Program-made: the position numbers and the translations under genes | Assembly (NCBI GenBank): GCA_032052615.1 | Contig: DAMBWF010000001.1 | Coordinates: forward strand, 186,001-250,000 | DNA: 64,000 nucleotides | Direction of reading: 5' to 3' | Source of the DNA: Pseudomonas_T sp032052615 | GTDB lineage: Bacteria; Pseudomonadota; Gammaproteobacteria; Pseudomonadales; Pseudomonadaceae | In this document: piece after piece, positions 33,388 to 42,699 of the stretch | How the letters are laid out: every line of letters starts with the position of its first letter | Position numbering within the stretch: the stretch's first letter is position 1 | The notes under the pieces: generated by a model | Databases searched by the model: none | Told to the model about the DNA's origin: nothing | Seen by the model: only the letters and a program-made list of their open reading frames with translations

Positions 33388-34635
33388 ATGGCAAGCGTGC
33401 AGAGCGGCAAGATGATCGTCGGCCTGGACATCGGGACCTCCAAAGTGGTCGCCCTGGTGGGCGAAGTGGCGGCCGACGGTCAATTGGAGATTGTCGGCAT
33501 CGGCACCCATCCGTCGCGCGGCCTGAAAAAGGGCGTGGTGGTGAACATCGAGTCCACCGTTCAGTCGATCCAGCGGGCCATCGAAGAAGCCCAACTGATG
33601 GCTGGCTGTCGCATCCACTCGGCCTTCGTCGGCTTGGCCGGCAACCACATCCGCAGCCTGAATTCCCACGGCATCGTCGCCATCCGCGACCGCGAGGTGA
33701 GCCAGGCGGACCTGGAGCGCGTGCTGGACGCCGCCCAGGCCGTGGCCATACCGGCCGACCAGCGGGTCTTGCACACACTGCCCCAGGATTATGTGATCGA
33801 CAATCAGGAAGGCGTGCGCGAGCCCCTGGGCATGTCGGGCGTTCGTCTGGAGGCCAAGGTCCACGTGGTGACTTGCGCGGTGAACGCCGCGCAGAACATC
33901 GAGAAGTGCGTGCGCCGCTGCGGCCTGGAGGTCGACGACATCATTCTCGAACAACTGGCATCGGCTTACTCGGTGCTCACCGACGACGAAAAAGAACTGG
34001 GCGTCTGCCTGGTGGACATCGGCGGCGGCACCACCGACATCGCGATCTTCACCGAGGGCGCGATTCGCCACACGGCGGTGATCCCGATCGCCGGCGACCA
34101 GGTGACCAACGACATCGCCATGGCCCTGCGCACGCCGACCCAGTATGCCGAGGAGATCAAGATTCGCTATGCCTGCGCCCTGGCGAAGCTCGCCGGCGCC
34201 GGCGAGACCATCAAGGTTCCCAGCGTGGGCGACCGACCGCCCCGCGAACTCTCGCGCCAGGCCCTGGCCGAGGTGGTGGAACCTCGCTACGACGAACTGT
34301 TCACCCTGATCCAGGCGGAACTGCGGCGTAGCGGCTACGAAGACCTGATTCCCGCCGGCATCGTAATGACCGGCGGCACCGCCAAGATGGAAGGCGCGGT
34401 GGAACTGGCGGAAGAGATTTTCCACATGCCGGTCCGGCTGGGCGTGCCCTACACGGTGAAGGGTCTGGCGGACGTGGTGCGCAACCCGATTTATTCCACG
34501 GGCGTGGGGCTATTGCTCTACGGCCTGCAGAAACAGACCGACGGGGTCATTTCACCCGGCACCGTCAGTTACAGCGAAGAACCCAAGGCATCGGTCCTGG
34601 AACGGCTCAAACGGTGGGTCCAGGGCAATTTTTAA
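33388..34635 (+). CDS. ftsA: Cell division protein FtsA
   Basis: A 415-residue actin-like ATPase that anchors FtsZ to the membrane. The phosphate-binding segments are GLDIGTSKVVALVGEV at the N-terminus and CLVDIGGGTTDIAIF in the middle; IVMTGGTAKMEGAVELAEEIF is the adenosine motif. The last residues (VLERLKRWVQGNF) form the amphipathic membrane-targeting helix. It follows ftsQ after 15 bases and precedes ftsZ by 48 bases. Confidence 0.98.
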   Translation: MASVQSGKMIVGLDIGTSKVVALVGEVAADGQLEIVGIGTHPSRGLKKGVVVNIESTVQSIQRAIEEAQLMAGCRIHSAFVGLAGNHIRSLNSHGIVAIRDREVSQADLERVLDAAQAVAIPADQRVLHTLPQDYVIDNQEGVREPLGMSGVRLEAKVHVVTCAVNAAQNIEKCVRRCGLEVDDIILEQLASAYSVLTDDEKELGVCLVDIGGGTTDIAIFTEGAIRHTAVIPIAGDQVTNDIAMALRTPTQYAEEIKIRYACALAKLAGAGETIKVPSVGDRPPRELSRQALAEVVEPRYDELFTLIQAELRRSGYEDLIPAGIVMTGGTAKMEGAVELAEEIFHMPVRLGVPYTVKGLADVVRNPIYSTGVGLLLYGLQKQTDGVISPGTVSYSEEPKASVLERLKRWVQGNF

Positions 34636-34683
34636 TCAGCGGTGGCAGTAGGCGTACAACTACTAGAAGGAAGGAGAGGGGAT

Positions 34684-35868
34684 ATGTTCGAGCTCGTAGA
34701 CAACGTTCCACAGAGCGCGGTAATCAAGGTGATCGGTGTGGGCGGCGGCGGCGGCAACGCGGTCAACCATATGGTCAAGAACAACATCGAAGGCGTCGAA
34801 TTCATCTGCGCCAACACCGATGCCCAAGCATTGAAGAACGTCGGCGCGCGCACCGTGCTGCAACTCGGCCCAGGCGTTACCAAAGGCCTGGGCGCCGGCA
34901 CCAACCCGGAAATCGGCCGCCAGGCGGCCATGGAAGACCGCGAGCGCATCGCCGAGGTGCTGCAAGGCGCCGATATGGTCTTCATCACCACTGGCATGGG
35001 TGGCGGCACCGGTACCGGCGCGGCACCGATCATCGCCGAGGTCGCGAAGGAAATGGGCATCCTGACCGTGGCCGTGGTGACCCGTCCCTTCCCGTTCGAG
35101 GGACGCAAGCGCATGCAGGTCGCCGACGAAGGCATTCGCGCTCTGTCCGAATGCGTCGACTCGCTGATCACCATCCCCAACGAAAAACTGCTGACCATCC
35201 TCGGCAAGGACGCCAGTCTGCTGTCCGCCTTCGCCAAGGCCGACGATGTGCTGGCCGGCGCGGTGCGCGGTATTTCCGACATCATGCAGCGTCCGGGCCT
35301 GATGAACGTCGACTTCGCCGACGTGAAGACCGTCATGGGCGAGATGGGCATGGCGATGATGGGGACCGGCTGCGCCAGCGGTCCGAACCGTGCCCGCGAA
35401 GCCACCGAGGCGGCGATCCGTAACCCGTTGCTGGAAGACGTCAACCTCCACGGCGCGCGCGGCATTCTGGTGAACATCACCGCCGGTCTGGATCTGTCCT
35501 TGGGCGAATACGCGGCCGTGGGTGAAATCATCGAGGCTTTCGCTTCCGAGCACGCCACCGTGAAAGTGGGTGCGGTGATCGATGCCGACATGCGCGACGA
35601 GCTGCACGTGACCGTGGTCGCCACCGGCCTGGGCGCTCGCCTGGAAAAACCGGTGAAGGTGATCGACAACACTGTTCAGGTCGCGGCTTCCAGCCAGAGC
35701 GGCGTGCCGGGCGCGCGAGTCGAGCAGACCGTCAATTACAAGGACTACGAACGGCCCACCGTTCAGCGCCAGAGCCATTCGGGCGCGGCCACCGCCGCCA
35801 AGCTGAATACCCAGGACGATCTCGATTACCTGGACATTCCAGCTTTCCTGCGTCGGCAAGCCGATTGA
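34684..35868 (+). CDS. ftsZ: Cell division protein FtsZ
   Basis: A 394-residue tubulin homologue that polymerises into the division ring. The GTP-binding tubulin signature GGGTGTG is at residues 106-112, the T7 loop region is NVDFADVKTVMGEMGMAMMG, and the C-terminal tail ends in the conserved peptide LDYLDIPAFLRRQAD that binds FtsA and ZipA. ATG 34684 lies behind a strong purine-rich site (GGAGAGG); the frame is open 42 bases further upstream but without such a signal. Last gene of the dcw cluster. Confidence 0.99.
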   Translation: MFELVDNVPQSAVIKVIGVGGGGGNAVNHMVKNNIEGVEFICANTDAQALKNVGARTVLQLGPGVTKGLGAGTNPEIGRQAAMEDRERIAEVLQGADMVFITTGMGGGTGTGAAPIIAEVAKEMGILTVAVVTRPFPFEGRKRMQVADEGIRALSECVDSLITIPNEKLLTILGKDASLLSAFAKADDVLAGAVRGISDIMQRPGLMNVDFADVKTVMGEMGMAMMGTGCASGPNRAREATEAAIRNPLLEDVNLHGARGILVNITAGLDLSLGEYAAVGEIIEAFASEHATVKVGAVIDADMRDELHVTVVATGLGARLEKPVKVIDNTVQVAASSQSGVPGARVEQTVNYKDYERPTVQRQSHSGAATAAKLNTQDDLDYLDIPAFLRRQAD

Positions 35869-35899
35869 CTGGTTATATCAGGAGTATAGGGGTGATTGG

Positions 35900-35928
35900 T
35901 TTTCAGCAAATTCCGGTTCTGCTATCAT
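35900..35928 (+). promoter_or_regulatory. Probable lpxC promoter
   Basis: TTTTCA (35900-35905), 17 bases, TATCAT (35923-35928) in the 108-base spacer between ftsZ and lpxC; the -35 is weak but the placement fits a separate lpxC transcript. Confidence 0.5.
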
Positions 35929-35976
35929 CGCCGGCCATTGTTGAAAACAATTCGCAACTAGCGTAGCGGCCAAGCC

Positions 35977-36888
35977 ATGATCAGACAACGCACACTGAAG
36001 AACATCATCCGTGCCACTGGCGTCGGCCTGCATTCCGGGGAAAAGGTTTACCTGACCCTGAAGCCGGCGCCGGTCGACACCGGCATCGTGTTCTGCCGGG
36101 CCGACCTCGACCCCGTGGTGGAAATCCCCGCCCGGGCCGAGAACGTCGGTGAGACCACCATGTCCACTACGCTGGTCAACGGGGATGTGAAGGTCGACAC
36201 CGTCGAGCATCTGCTGTCGGCGATGGCGGGCCTGGGGATCGACAACGCCTACGTCGAGCTCTCCGCCTCGGAAGTGCCGATCATGGACGGTAGCGCGGGC
36301 CCCTTCGTATTCCTGATCCAGTCGGCCGGTTTGCAGGAACAGGAAGCGCCGAAGAAATTCATTCGCATCCTCCGGGAAGTCACCGTGGAAGAAGGCGACA
36401 AGCGCGCCACCTTCCTGCCCTTCGATGGCTTCAAAGTGAGTTTCGAGATCGATTTCGACCATCCGGTATTCCGTGGCCGTACTCAGACCGCCAGCGTCGA
36501 CTTCTCCAGCACCTCCTTCGTCAAGGAAGTCAGCCGGGCGCGTACATTCGGTTTCATGCGTGACATCGAATACCTGCGTTCCCACAACCTGGCGCTTGGC
36601 GGCAGCGTGGAAAACGCGATCGTGGTGGACGAGAACCGGGTGCTCAACGAGGACGGCCTTCGCTACGAAGACGAATTCGTCAAGCACAAGATACTGGATG
36701 CCATCGGTGATCTTTACCTGCTGGGCAATAGCCTGATCGGCGAGTTCCGCGGCTTCAAGTCCGGGCACGCCCTGAACAACCGTCTGCTGCGAAAGTTGAT
36801 CGAATGCACCGACGCCTGGGAAGTCGTCACCTTCGAAGACGCCAGCAGCGCACCGATCTCTTACATGAGACCCGTGGCGGCCGGTTGA
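35977..36888 (+). CDS. lpxC: UDP-3-O-acyl-N-acetylglucosamine deacetylase
   Basis: A 303-residue zinc enzyme, the committed step of lipid A synthesis. The zinc ligands are H78 (TVEHLLSA), H237 and D241 (HKILDAIGD), with the catalytic His at 264 (KSGHALNN). Length and residue numbers agree with the P. aeruginosa enzyme used in inhibitor work. It has its own probable promoter downstream of ftsZ and ends at a hairpin terminator. Confidence 0.99.
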   Translation: MIRQRTLKNIIRATGVGLHSGEKVYLTLKPAPVDTGIVFCRADLDPVVEIPARAENVGETTMSTTLVNGDVKVDTVEHLLSAMAGLGIDNAYVELSASEVPIMDGSAGPFVFLIQSAGLQEQEAPKKFIRILREVTVEEGDKRATFLPFDGFKVSFEIDFDHPVFRGRTQTASVDFSSTSFVKEVSRARTFGFMRDIEYLRSHNLALGGSVENAIVVDENRVLNEDGLRYEDEFVKHKILDAIGDLYLLGNSLIGEFRGFKSGHALNNRLLRKLIECTDAWEVVTFEDASSAPISYMRPVAAG

Positions 36889-36913
36889 GCTTTTCCTCCT
36901 CCTTCTTTCTTCA

Positions 36914-36938
36914 GGCCACCCTTGCGGTGGCCTTTTTT
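36914..36938 (+). terminator. Rho-independent terminator after lpxC
   Basis: GGCCACC (36914-36920), loop CTTGC, GGTGGCC (36926-36932), then six T. Confidence 0.9.
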
Positions 36939-36957
36939 ATAGAGGCGAACGCGCCGT

Positions 36958-37413
36958 TCAATCCACTGGCTTGCCCCGGCTGGCGAGTCGCTCGAGGGCT
37001 GCCCGGAGCGGGGCGTGCTCGATGCCTTCGGCCGTGGCCTGAATGCTTTCGGCGGCGTGCTCCGAGAGCGTGATGCACCTGTCGCACCGGGCCGAGGCCG
37101 AATGCGGCGGTTGCACCTTGAAGCGTATTGTCGTTAAGGTCGCGAACTCTTCGAAGGCCTGCAACTGGCGTTGCAGGCGGCGTTGTTGATAGCGAAGCCG
37201 GGTGGCCCAGTGGCCATCGGTGAGGATCAACAGCAGGCAGCCTTCGCGCCAGGAGGCGACATGGCAGTGCTCGCGCGCCGCAGGCTGCAACTGGCTTTCC
37301 AGCAGGCGCTGCAAGCGGGCGATGCGTTGCGCCTCATCGAACAGCGCTTTCAGGGGCTTGGCCTCGCGCAACAGCGCTCCAGAGCCCTTGGCCGGCAACG
37401 GACGAAAAGACAT
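36958..37413 (-). CDS. DUF721 (DciA-like) family protein
   Basis: A protein of about 151 residues with the DUF721 core (LQRLLESQLQPAAREHCHVASW, then LLLILTDGHWATRLRYQQRRL). DUF721 includes DciA, a loader of the replicative helicase DnaB in bacteria lacking DnaC/DnaI; this gene is the pseudomonad DUF721 gene next to lpxC-secA. I start at MSFRPLPAKG (37413) from memory of homologues; the frame is open 10 codons further, to ATG 37443. It is antisense to the surrounding genes. Whether it acts as DciA here is inference from the family. Confidence 0.8.
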   Translation of the reverse strand: MSFRPLPAKGSGALLREAKPLKALFDEAQRIARLQRLLESQLQPAAREHCHVASWREGCLLLILTDGHWATRLRYQQRRLQRQLQAFEEFATLTTIRFKVQPPHSASARCDRCITLSEHAAESIQATAEGIEHAPLRAALERLASRGKPVD

Positions 37414-37490
37414 GGCGGAAGCCTGAGGAATGCGGGCGACCATGGTAGCAGAAGGTCGCGGGCGGCCAGCATGGGGATAACGGGAGCAAC

Positions 37491-38396
37491 ATGGACATCA
37501 TTCTTCTGAGTCGCCAGCGCGGCGCGACGCATTCGGTCAGCCTGGCGCCGCGTCTGCTGGCCTTCGCGGCGCTGTGCCTGCTGGGCGCGGCGATAACGGC
37601 CGGGATGGCGCTCGGGGCGTGGTGGACGGCGGACCGCCCGATGGCGGCGGACATGGCTTCCGTGGCGCGTGCCGTGGACAGCGTCGGTCAAGATCATGCC
37701 CGGCGAGAGTTGGATGCTCTCGCCGTCCATGTCGCCGGCTTGCAGGCCCGCCTGACGCGCCTCGATGCTTTGGGCGAACGCCTGACCGTCCTGGCCAGGC
37801 TCGACCCTGGCGAGTTCGATTTTTCCCAGCCGGTGGGGCAGGGCGGGCCGGAAGAGCCGCTGGACGGCACCGCCCGGTCGACGCCCTTGCGAGACACCCT
37901 CGACCGGCTGCTCGTGCGGATCGAAAGCCGCGAGCAGCAACTGCAGGCCCTCGAGCGCCTGCTCGCGGAGCGGCGTCTGGACGAGGCGGCGCAGCTGTCC
38001 GGCTGGCCGGTGCGCCAGGGTTACGTATCGTCGCCGTTCGGCCCACGCAGCGACCCCTTGAACGGTCGCGCCAGCGTGCATAAAGGGATCGACTTCGCCG
38101 CCCGGGCGGGTAGCGAGGTGGTCGCGGTGGCGGCCGGCGTGGTTACCTGGGCGGGCCGCCGCAACGGCTACGGCAACCTGGTGGAGATCAGCCACGGCGA
38201 CGGTTACCTGAGCCTGTATGCCCATAACCAAAGCAATCGGGTGAAGGTGGGCGATCTGGTCAGACGGGGACAGGCCATCGCTGAAGTGGGCCGCAGCGGC
38301 CGATCCACCGGTTATCACGTGCACTTCGAAGTCAGCAAGGACGGGCGCGTGGTGGACCCCGCCGCCTTCATCGCCCGAGCCGAGGCCGGGCAGTAA
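37491..38396 (+). CDS. M23 (LytM) family peptidase-like protein
   Basis: A 301-residue membrane-anchored protein with one N-terminal membrane helix (about residues 22-45), a periplasmic coiled-coil (about 55-165) and a LytM/M23 domain (about 175-300). The zinc ligands are complete: H197 and D201 (HKGIDF) and H278 (HVHFEV), with a further His in YAHN, so it may be an active murein endopeptidase. It sits directly upstream of secA and 47 bases downstream of the divergent DUF721 gene; substrate and role are not known to me. Confidence 0.85.
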   Translation: MDIILLSRQRGATHSVSLAPRLLAFAALCLLGAAITAGMALGAWWTADRPMAADMASVARAVDSVGQDHARRELDALAVHVAGLQARLTRLDALGERLTVLARLDPGEFDFSQPVGQGGPEEPLDGTARSTPLRDTLDRLLVRIESREQQLQALERLLAERRLDEAAQLSGWPVRQGYVSSPFGPRSDPLNGRASVHKGIDFAARAGSEVVAVAAGVVTWAGRRNGYGNLVEISHGDGYLSLYAHNQSNRVKVGDLVRRGQAIAEVGRSGRSTGYHVHFEVSKDGRVVDPAAFIARAEAGQ

Positions 38397-38424
38397 CGCC
38401 ACTTTCCTCTCGGGCGAATCCGAG

Positions 38425-38430
38425 TAGAAT
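38425..38430 (+). promoter_or_regulatory. Possible -10 element for secA
   Basis: TAGAAT lies 84 bases upstream of the secA start, in a 117-base spacer; the -35 region at 17 bases (CTTTCC) is poor. Confidence 0.35.
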
Positions 38431-38513
38431 GCCCCCTTCGCACGCAGCCGAGCCGGCTGCCGGGGCGACTCCGGTACCGCCCTCCATCCCTACGCGTGGA
38501 AGACCCTGTCGAT

Positions 38514-41255
38514 ATGTTTGCGCCTTTGTTGAGAAAACTCTTTGGAAGCAAGAACGAGCGTGAAGTAAAGCGCATGGCCAAGGCGGTACAGGCCGTGAAC
38601 GCGCTCGAAGAGCAGATGGTGGCGCTGACGGACGAACAGTTGCGGGCCAAGACCGAAGAGTTCAAAGGACGCGTGGCCAAGGGCGAAACCCTCGACCAGC
38701 TATTGCCGGAAGCCTTCGCCGTGGCGCGCGAGGCGGGTAAGCGCGTGATGGGCATGCGTCACTTCGATGTCCAGTTGATCGGCGGGATGACCCTCCACGA
38801 AGGCAAGATCGCCGAAATGCGCACCGGCGAGGGCAAGACCCTGGTGGGTACCCTGGCGGTCTACCTCAACGCCCTCTCCGGAAAGGGCGTGCACGTGGTC
38901 ACCGTCAACGACTACCTGGCCCGCCGCGACGCCAACTGGATGCGGCCCCTGTACGAGTTCCTCGGCCTGACGGTGGGCATCGTCACCCCCTTCCAGCCGC
39001 CGGAGGAGAAGCGCGCCGCCTATGCCGCCGACATCACCTACGGTACCAACAACGAGTACGGCTTCGACTACCTGCGCGACAACATGGCGTTCAGCCTGGA
39101 AGACAAGTTCCAGCGCGAGCTGAACTTCGCGGTGATCGACGAGGTGGACTCCATCCTCATCGACGAGGCGCGCACGCCGTTGATCATTTCCGGGCAGGCC
39201 GAGGACAGCTCCCGCCTGTACATCGAAATCAACAAGCTGATCCCGCGCCTCAAGCAGCACATCGAGGAAGTGGAAGGCCAGGTGACCCAGGAAGGCCACT
39301 ACAGCATCGACGAGAAGACCCGCCAGGTCGAACTCAACGAGCAGGGCCACCAGTTCATCGAGGACCAGCTCACCCAGGCCGGCCTGCTGGCCGAGGGCGA
39401 GAGCCTCTACTCGGCCCACAACCTCGGGCTGCTGACCCACGTCTACGCCGGCCTGCGGGCCCACAAACTGTTCCACCGCAACGTCGAATACATCGTGCAG
39501 AACGACCAAGTGCTGCTGATCGACGAACACACCGGTCGCACCATGCCGGGCCGGCGCCTGTCGGAAGGCTTGCACCAGGCCATCGAGGCCAAGGAAGGGC
39601 TGCCGATCCAGGCCGAGAGCCAGACCCTGGCGTCCACCACCTTCCAGAACTACTTCCGCCTGTATAACAAGCTGTCCGGCATGACCGGCACCGCCGATAC
39701 CGAGGCGTTCGAGTTCCACCAGATCTACGGCCTGTCCGTGGTGGTGATCCCGACCCATCGCCCGATCGCCCGGAAGGATTTCAACGATCTGGTCTACCTG
39801 ACCCAGGAAGAGAAGTACGAGGCGATCATCGCCGACGTCAAGCAATGCCAGGCCAGCGGGCGTCCGGTGCTGGTGGGCACGGCTTCCATCGAAAGCTCCG
39901 AGTACGTTTCGCAATTGCTGCACAAGGCCGGCATCGAACACAAGGTACTCAACGCCAAGTACCACGAAAAGGAAGCGGAGATCATCTCCCAGGCCGGCCG
40001 CCCCGGCGCGGTGACCATCGCCACCAACATGGCCGGCCGCGGCACCGACATCCTGCTGGGCGGTAACTGGGAGGCCGAGGTGGCCGCCCTGGAAAACCCC
40101 AGCGAAGAACAGGTCGCGCAGATCAAGGCCGACTGGCAGAAGCGCCATCAGCAGGTGATCGAGGCCGGCGGCCTGCATGTGATCGCCTCCGAACGCCACG
40201 AATCCCGCCGTATCGACAACCAGTTGCGCGGCCGCGCCGGTCGCCAGGGCGACCCGGGCTCCAGCCGCTTCTACCTGTCCCTGGAAGACAACCTGATGCG
40301 TATCTTCGCCTCCGACCGGGTGAAGAACTTCATGAAGGCGCTGGGCATGCAGTCCGGCGAGGCCATCGAGCACCGCATGGTGACCAACGCCATCGAGAAG
40401 GCGCAGCGCAAGGTCGAAGGCCGCAACTTCGATATCCGCAAGCAGTTGCTCGACTTCGACGACGTGGCCAACGAGCAGCGCAAGGTGATCTACCACATGC
40501 GCAACAGCCTGCTGGCCTCCGACGACATCGGCGAGACCATCGCGGAGTTCCGCCAGGACGTGCTCAAGCGCACCATCGATGCCCATATTCCGCCGCAGTC
40601 GCTGCCTGAGCAGTGGGACGTCGCTGGCCTGGAGGCGGCGCTGAACAGCGATTTCAACGTCCAGTTGCCGATCCAGCAGTGGCTCGACGAGGACGAGAAG
40701 CTCTACGAGGAAACCCTGCGCGCGAAGATTCTCGACATCCTCGTCGCCCATTACCGCGAGAAGGAAGAGCTGGCCGGCGCCGAGGCGCTGCGGTCCTTCG
40801 AGAAGCAGATGCTGCTGCGCGTGCTCGACGACCTGTGGAAGGACCACCTGTCCACCATGGATCACCTGCGCCACGGTATCCACCTGCGCGGCTATGCCCA
40901 GAAGAACCCGAAACAGGAGTACAAGCGCGAGTCGTTCGCCCTGTTCCAGGAGCTCCTGGAGTCGATCCGTCGCGACACCATCCGCGTGCTGTCCTTCGTG
41001 CAGATCCGTCGCGAAGACCCGGCCGAGGAAGAAGCCCGGCTGCGCCGCGAGGCCGAGGAAATGGCCAAGCGCATGCAGTTCCAGCATGCCGAGGCGCCGG
41101 GCCTGGACGACCCCGAGCCGACCGCCGAGGCGGAGGGCGACGGGGTCGCCGTCGCCGCCGCGCCGGTGCGCGCCGAGCCGAAAGTGGGCCGCAACGAGCC
41201 ATGCCCGTGCGGTTCCGGCAAGAAGTACAAGCATTGCCACGGACAGATCGTCTGA
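38514..41255 (+). CDS. secA: Protein translocase ATPase SecA
   Basis: A 913-residue ATPase that drives preproteins through SecYEG. The Walker A loop is RTGEGKT (about residues 103-109), Walker B is VIDEVDSILIDEART, and the helicase-like motif VTIATNMAGRGTDI and the GRAGRQGDPG segment follow. The C-terminus has the zinc-binding SecB/lipid contact CPCGSGKKYKHCHG. ATG 38514 begins MFAPLLRKLFG as in relatives; a GTG six codons upstream is rejected. Confidence 0.99.
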   Translation: MFAPLLRKLFGSKNEREVKRMAKAVQAVNALEEQMVALTDEQLRAKTEEFKGRVAKGETLDQLLPEAFAVAREAGKRVMGMRHFDVQLIGGMTLHEGKIAEMRTGEGKTLVGTLAVYLNALSGKGVHVVTVNDYLARRDANWMRPLYEFLGLTVGIVTPFQPPEEKRAAYAADITYGTNNEYGFDYLRDNMAFSLEDKFQRELNFAVIDEVDSILIDEARTPLIISGQAEDSSRLYIEINKLIPRLKQHIEEVEGQVTQEGHYSIDEKTRQVELNEQGHQFIEDQLTQAGLLAEGESLYSAHNLGLLTHVYAGLRAHKLFHRNVEYIVQNDQVLLIDEHTGRTMPGRRLSEGLHQAIEAKEGLPIQAESQTLASTTFQNYFRLYNKLSGMTGTADTEAFEFHQIYGLSVVVIPTHRPIARKDFNDLVYLTQEEKYEAIIADVKQCQASGRPVLVGTASIESSEYVSQLLHKAGIEHKVLNAKYHEKEAEIISQAGRPGAVTIATNMAGRGTDILLGGNWEAEVAALENPSEEQVAQIKADWQKRHQQVIEAGGLHVIASERHESRRIDNQLRGRAGRQGDPGSSRFYLSLEDNLMRIFASDRVKNFMKALGMQSGEAIEHRMVTNAIEKAQRKVEGRNFDIRKQLLDFDDVANEQRKVIYHMRNSLLASDDIGETIAEFRQDVLKRTIDAHIPPQSLPEQWDVAGLEAALNSDFNVQLPIQQWLDEDEKLYEETLRAKILDILVAHYREKEELAGAEALRSFEKQMLLRVLDDLWKDHLSTMDHLRHGIHLRGYAQKNPKQEYKRESFALFQELLESIRRDTIRVLSFVQIRREDPAEEEARLRREAEEMAKRMQFQHAEAPGLDDPEPTAEAEGDGVAVAAAPVRAEPKVGRNEPCPCGSGKKYKHCHGQIV

Positions 41256-41366
41256 TTCCACGACGATCCGTTCCACCCCGGGGCGTTCCCGACGCCCTGC
41301 TCTTGCGCGCCGCGACCGGCTGACCGTTCGCGGCGCTTTACCGTCCGATCCTGAGGAGCGCTGTTC

Positions 41367-42584
41367 ATGGCTGTTGGTCTTGGTCCCCTGCCCACCCTCC
41401 ACCCAGTGCCCGGTTTCGAGCTGGGCATCGCCTCCGCCGGGATCAAGCGACCGGGGCGCAAGGACGTGGTGGTGATGCGTTGCGCCGAGGGCTCGACGGT
41501 GGCGGGCGTGTTCACCCTGAACGCCTTCTGCGCCGCGCCGGTGATCGTCGCCCGCAGCCGTTTCCTCGGCCCGGTGCGCTACTTGTTGACCAACACCGGC
41601 AACGCCAACGCCGGCACCGGCGAGCCCGGGCTGGCCGACGCCCGTCGTGCCTGCGCCGAGCTGGCGCGCCTGGCCGGGGTTCCCGAGGACGCGGTGCTGC
41701 CGTATTCCACCGGGGTAATCGGCGAGCCGTTGCCGGTGGAGAAGATCGTCGCCGCGCTGCCAGCCGCCCTGGCGGATCTGTCCCCCGACAACTGGGCCGC
41801 CGCCGCCGCCGGCATCATGACCACCGACACCCAACCCAAGGGCGCCAGCCGCCAGTTCGTGCACGACGGCGTCACCGTCACCGTCACCGGCATCGGCAAG
41901 GGCGCGGGCATGATCAAGCCGAACATGGCGACCATGCTCGGCTACATCGCCACCGACGCCAAGGTTGCCCAAGGCGTGCTGCAGGACCTGCTGCGGGATG
42001 CGGCGAACAAGTCGTTCAACCGCATCACCATCGACGGCGATACCTCCACCAACGACTGCTGCATGCTCGTCGCCACCGGACAGGCGCCGCTCCCGGAAAT
42101 CGCCCAGGCCAGCGGGCCGCTATTCGCCGCGCTGAAACAGGCGGTGCAGGAGGTTTCCATGGCGGTAGCCCAAGCCATCGTCCGCGACGGCGAAGGGGCG
42201 ACCAAGTTCGTCACCGTGACGGTGAACGGCGGCGCCACTCATCAAGAGTGCCTGGACGTGGGGTACGCCGTGGCCCATTCGCCCCTGATCAAGACCGCGC
42301 TGTTCGCTTCCGACCCCAACTGGGGACGCATCCTAGCGGCGGTGGGCCGCGCCGGGGTGCCGCAACTGGATGTCGGCCGGATCGACGTGTTCCTCGGCGA
42401 GGTCTGCATCGCCAGCCAGGGGTGCCGCGCGCCCAGCTATACCGAGGCCCTGGGCGCGGCGGTAATGGCCCGCGAAGAAATAGAGATTCGCATCGAATTG
42501 GGCCGGGGCGCATGCAGCGAGACGATCTGGACCACCGATCTGTCCCACGACTACGTCAAGATCAACGCGGAATACCGCACCTGA
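41367..42584 (+). CDS. argJ: Bifunctional glutamate N-acetyltransferase / amino-acid acetyltransferase ArgJ
   Basis: A 405-residue enzyme of the cyclic arginine pathway; it moves the acetyl group from N-acetylornithine to glutamate. ArgJ is made as a precursor that cuts itself into two chains before a Thr nucleophile: here the motif is KPNMATML with the expected cut between A188 and T189. The oxyanion pair (T115, G116 in YSTGVIGE) and the C-terminal AEYRT are also present. Preceded by GAGGAG and 111 bases downstream of secA. Confidence 0.97.
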   Translation: MAVGLGPLPTLHPVPGFELGIASAGIKRPGRKDVVVMRCAEGSTVAGVFTLNAFCAAPVIVARSRFLGPVRYLLTNTGNANAGTGEPGLADARRACAELARLAGVPEDAVLPYSTGVIGEPLPVEKIVAALPAALADLSPDNWAAAAAGIMTTDTQPKGASRQFVHDGVTVTVTGIGKGAGMIKPNMATMLGYIATDAKVAQGVLQDLLRDAANKSFNRITIDGDTSTNDCCMLVATGQAPLPEIAQASGPLFAALKQAVQEVSMAVAQAIVRDGEGATKFVTVTVNGGATHQECLDVGYAVAHSPLIKTALFASDPNWGRILAAVGRAGVPQLDVGRIDVFLGEVCIASQGCRAPSYTEALGAAVMAREEIEIRIELGRGACSETIWTTDLSHDYVKINAEYRT

Positions 42585-42699
42585 AGCCGAAGGCCGAGGT
42601 CGGATGCTTCCTCGTCATGGGGGCATGACCCGATGGAATGGCTCGGGCGCGCCGGGTCCTCTATCGTTCCCGCTTTCTCCCTTGACGAGGATCTGCCCT

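Noticed and set aside
38700..41972. A 1090-codon open frame antisense to secA and argJ
   Set aside because: It mirrors the codon pattern of the real genes in a GC-rich genome, gives a low-complexity His/Gly/Val-rich protein, and secA and argJ are unmistakable on the other strand.
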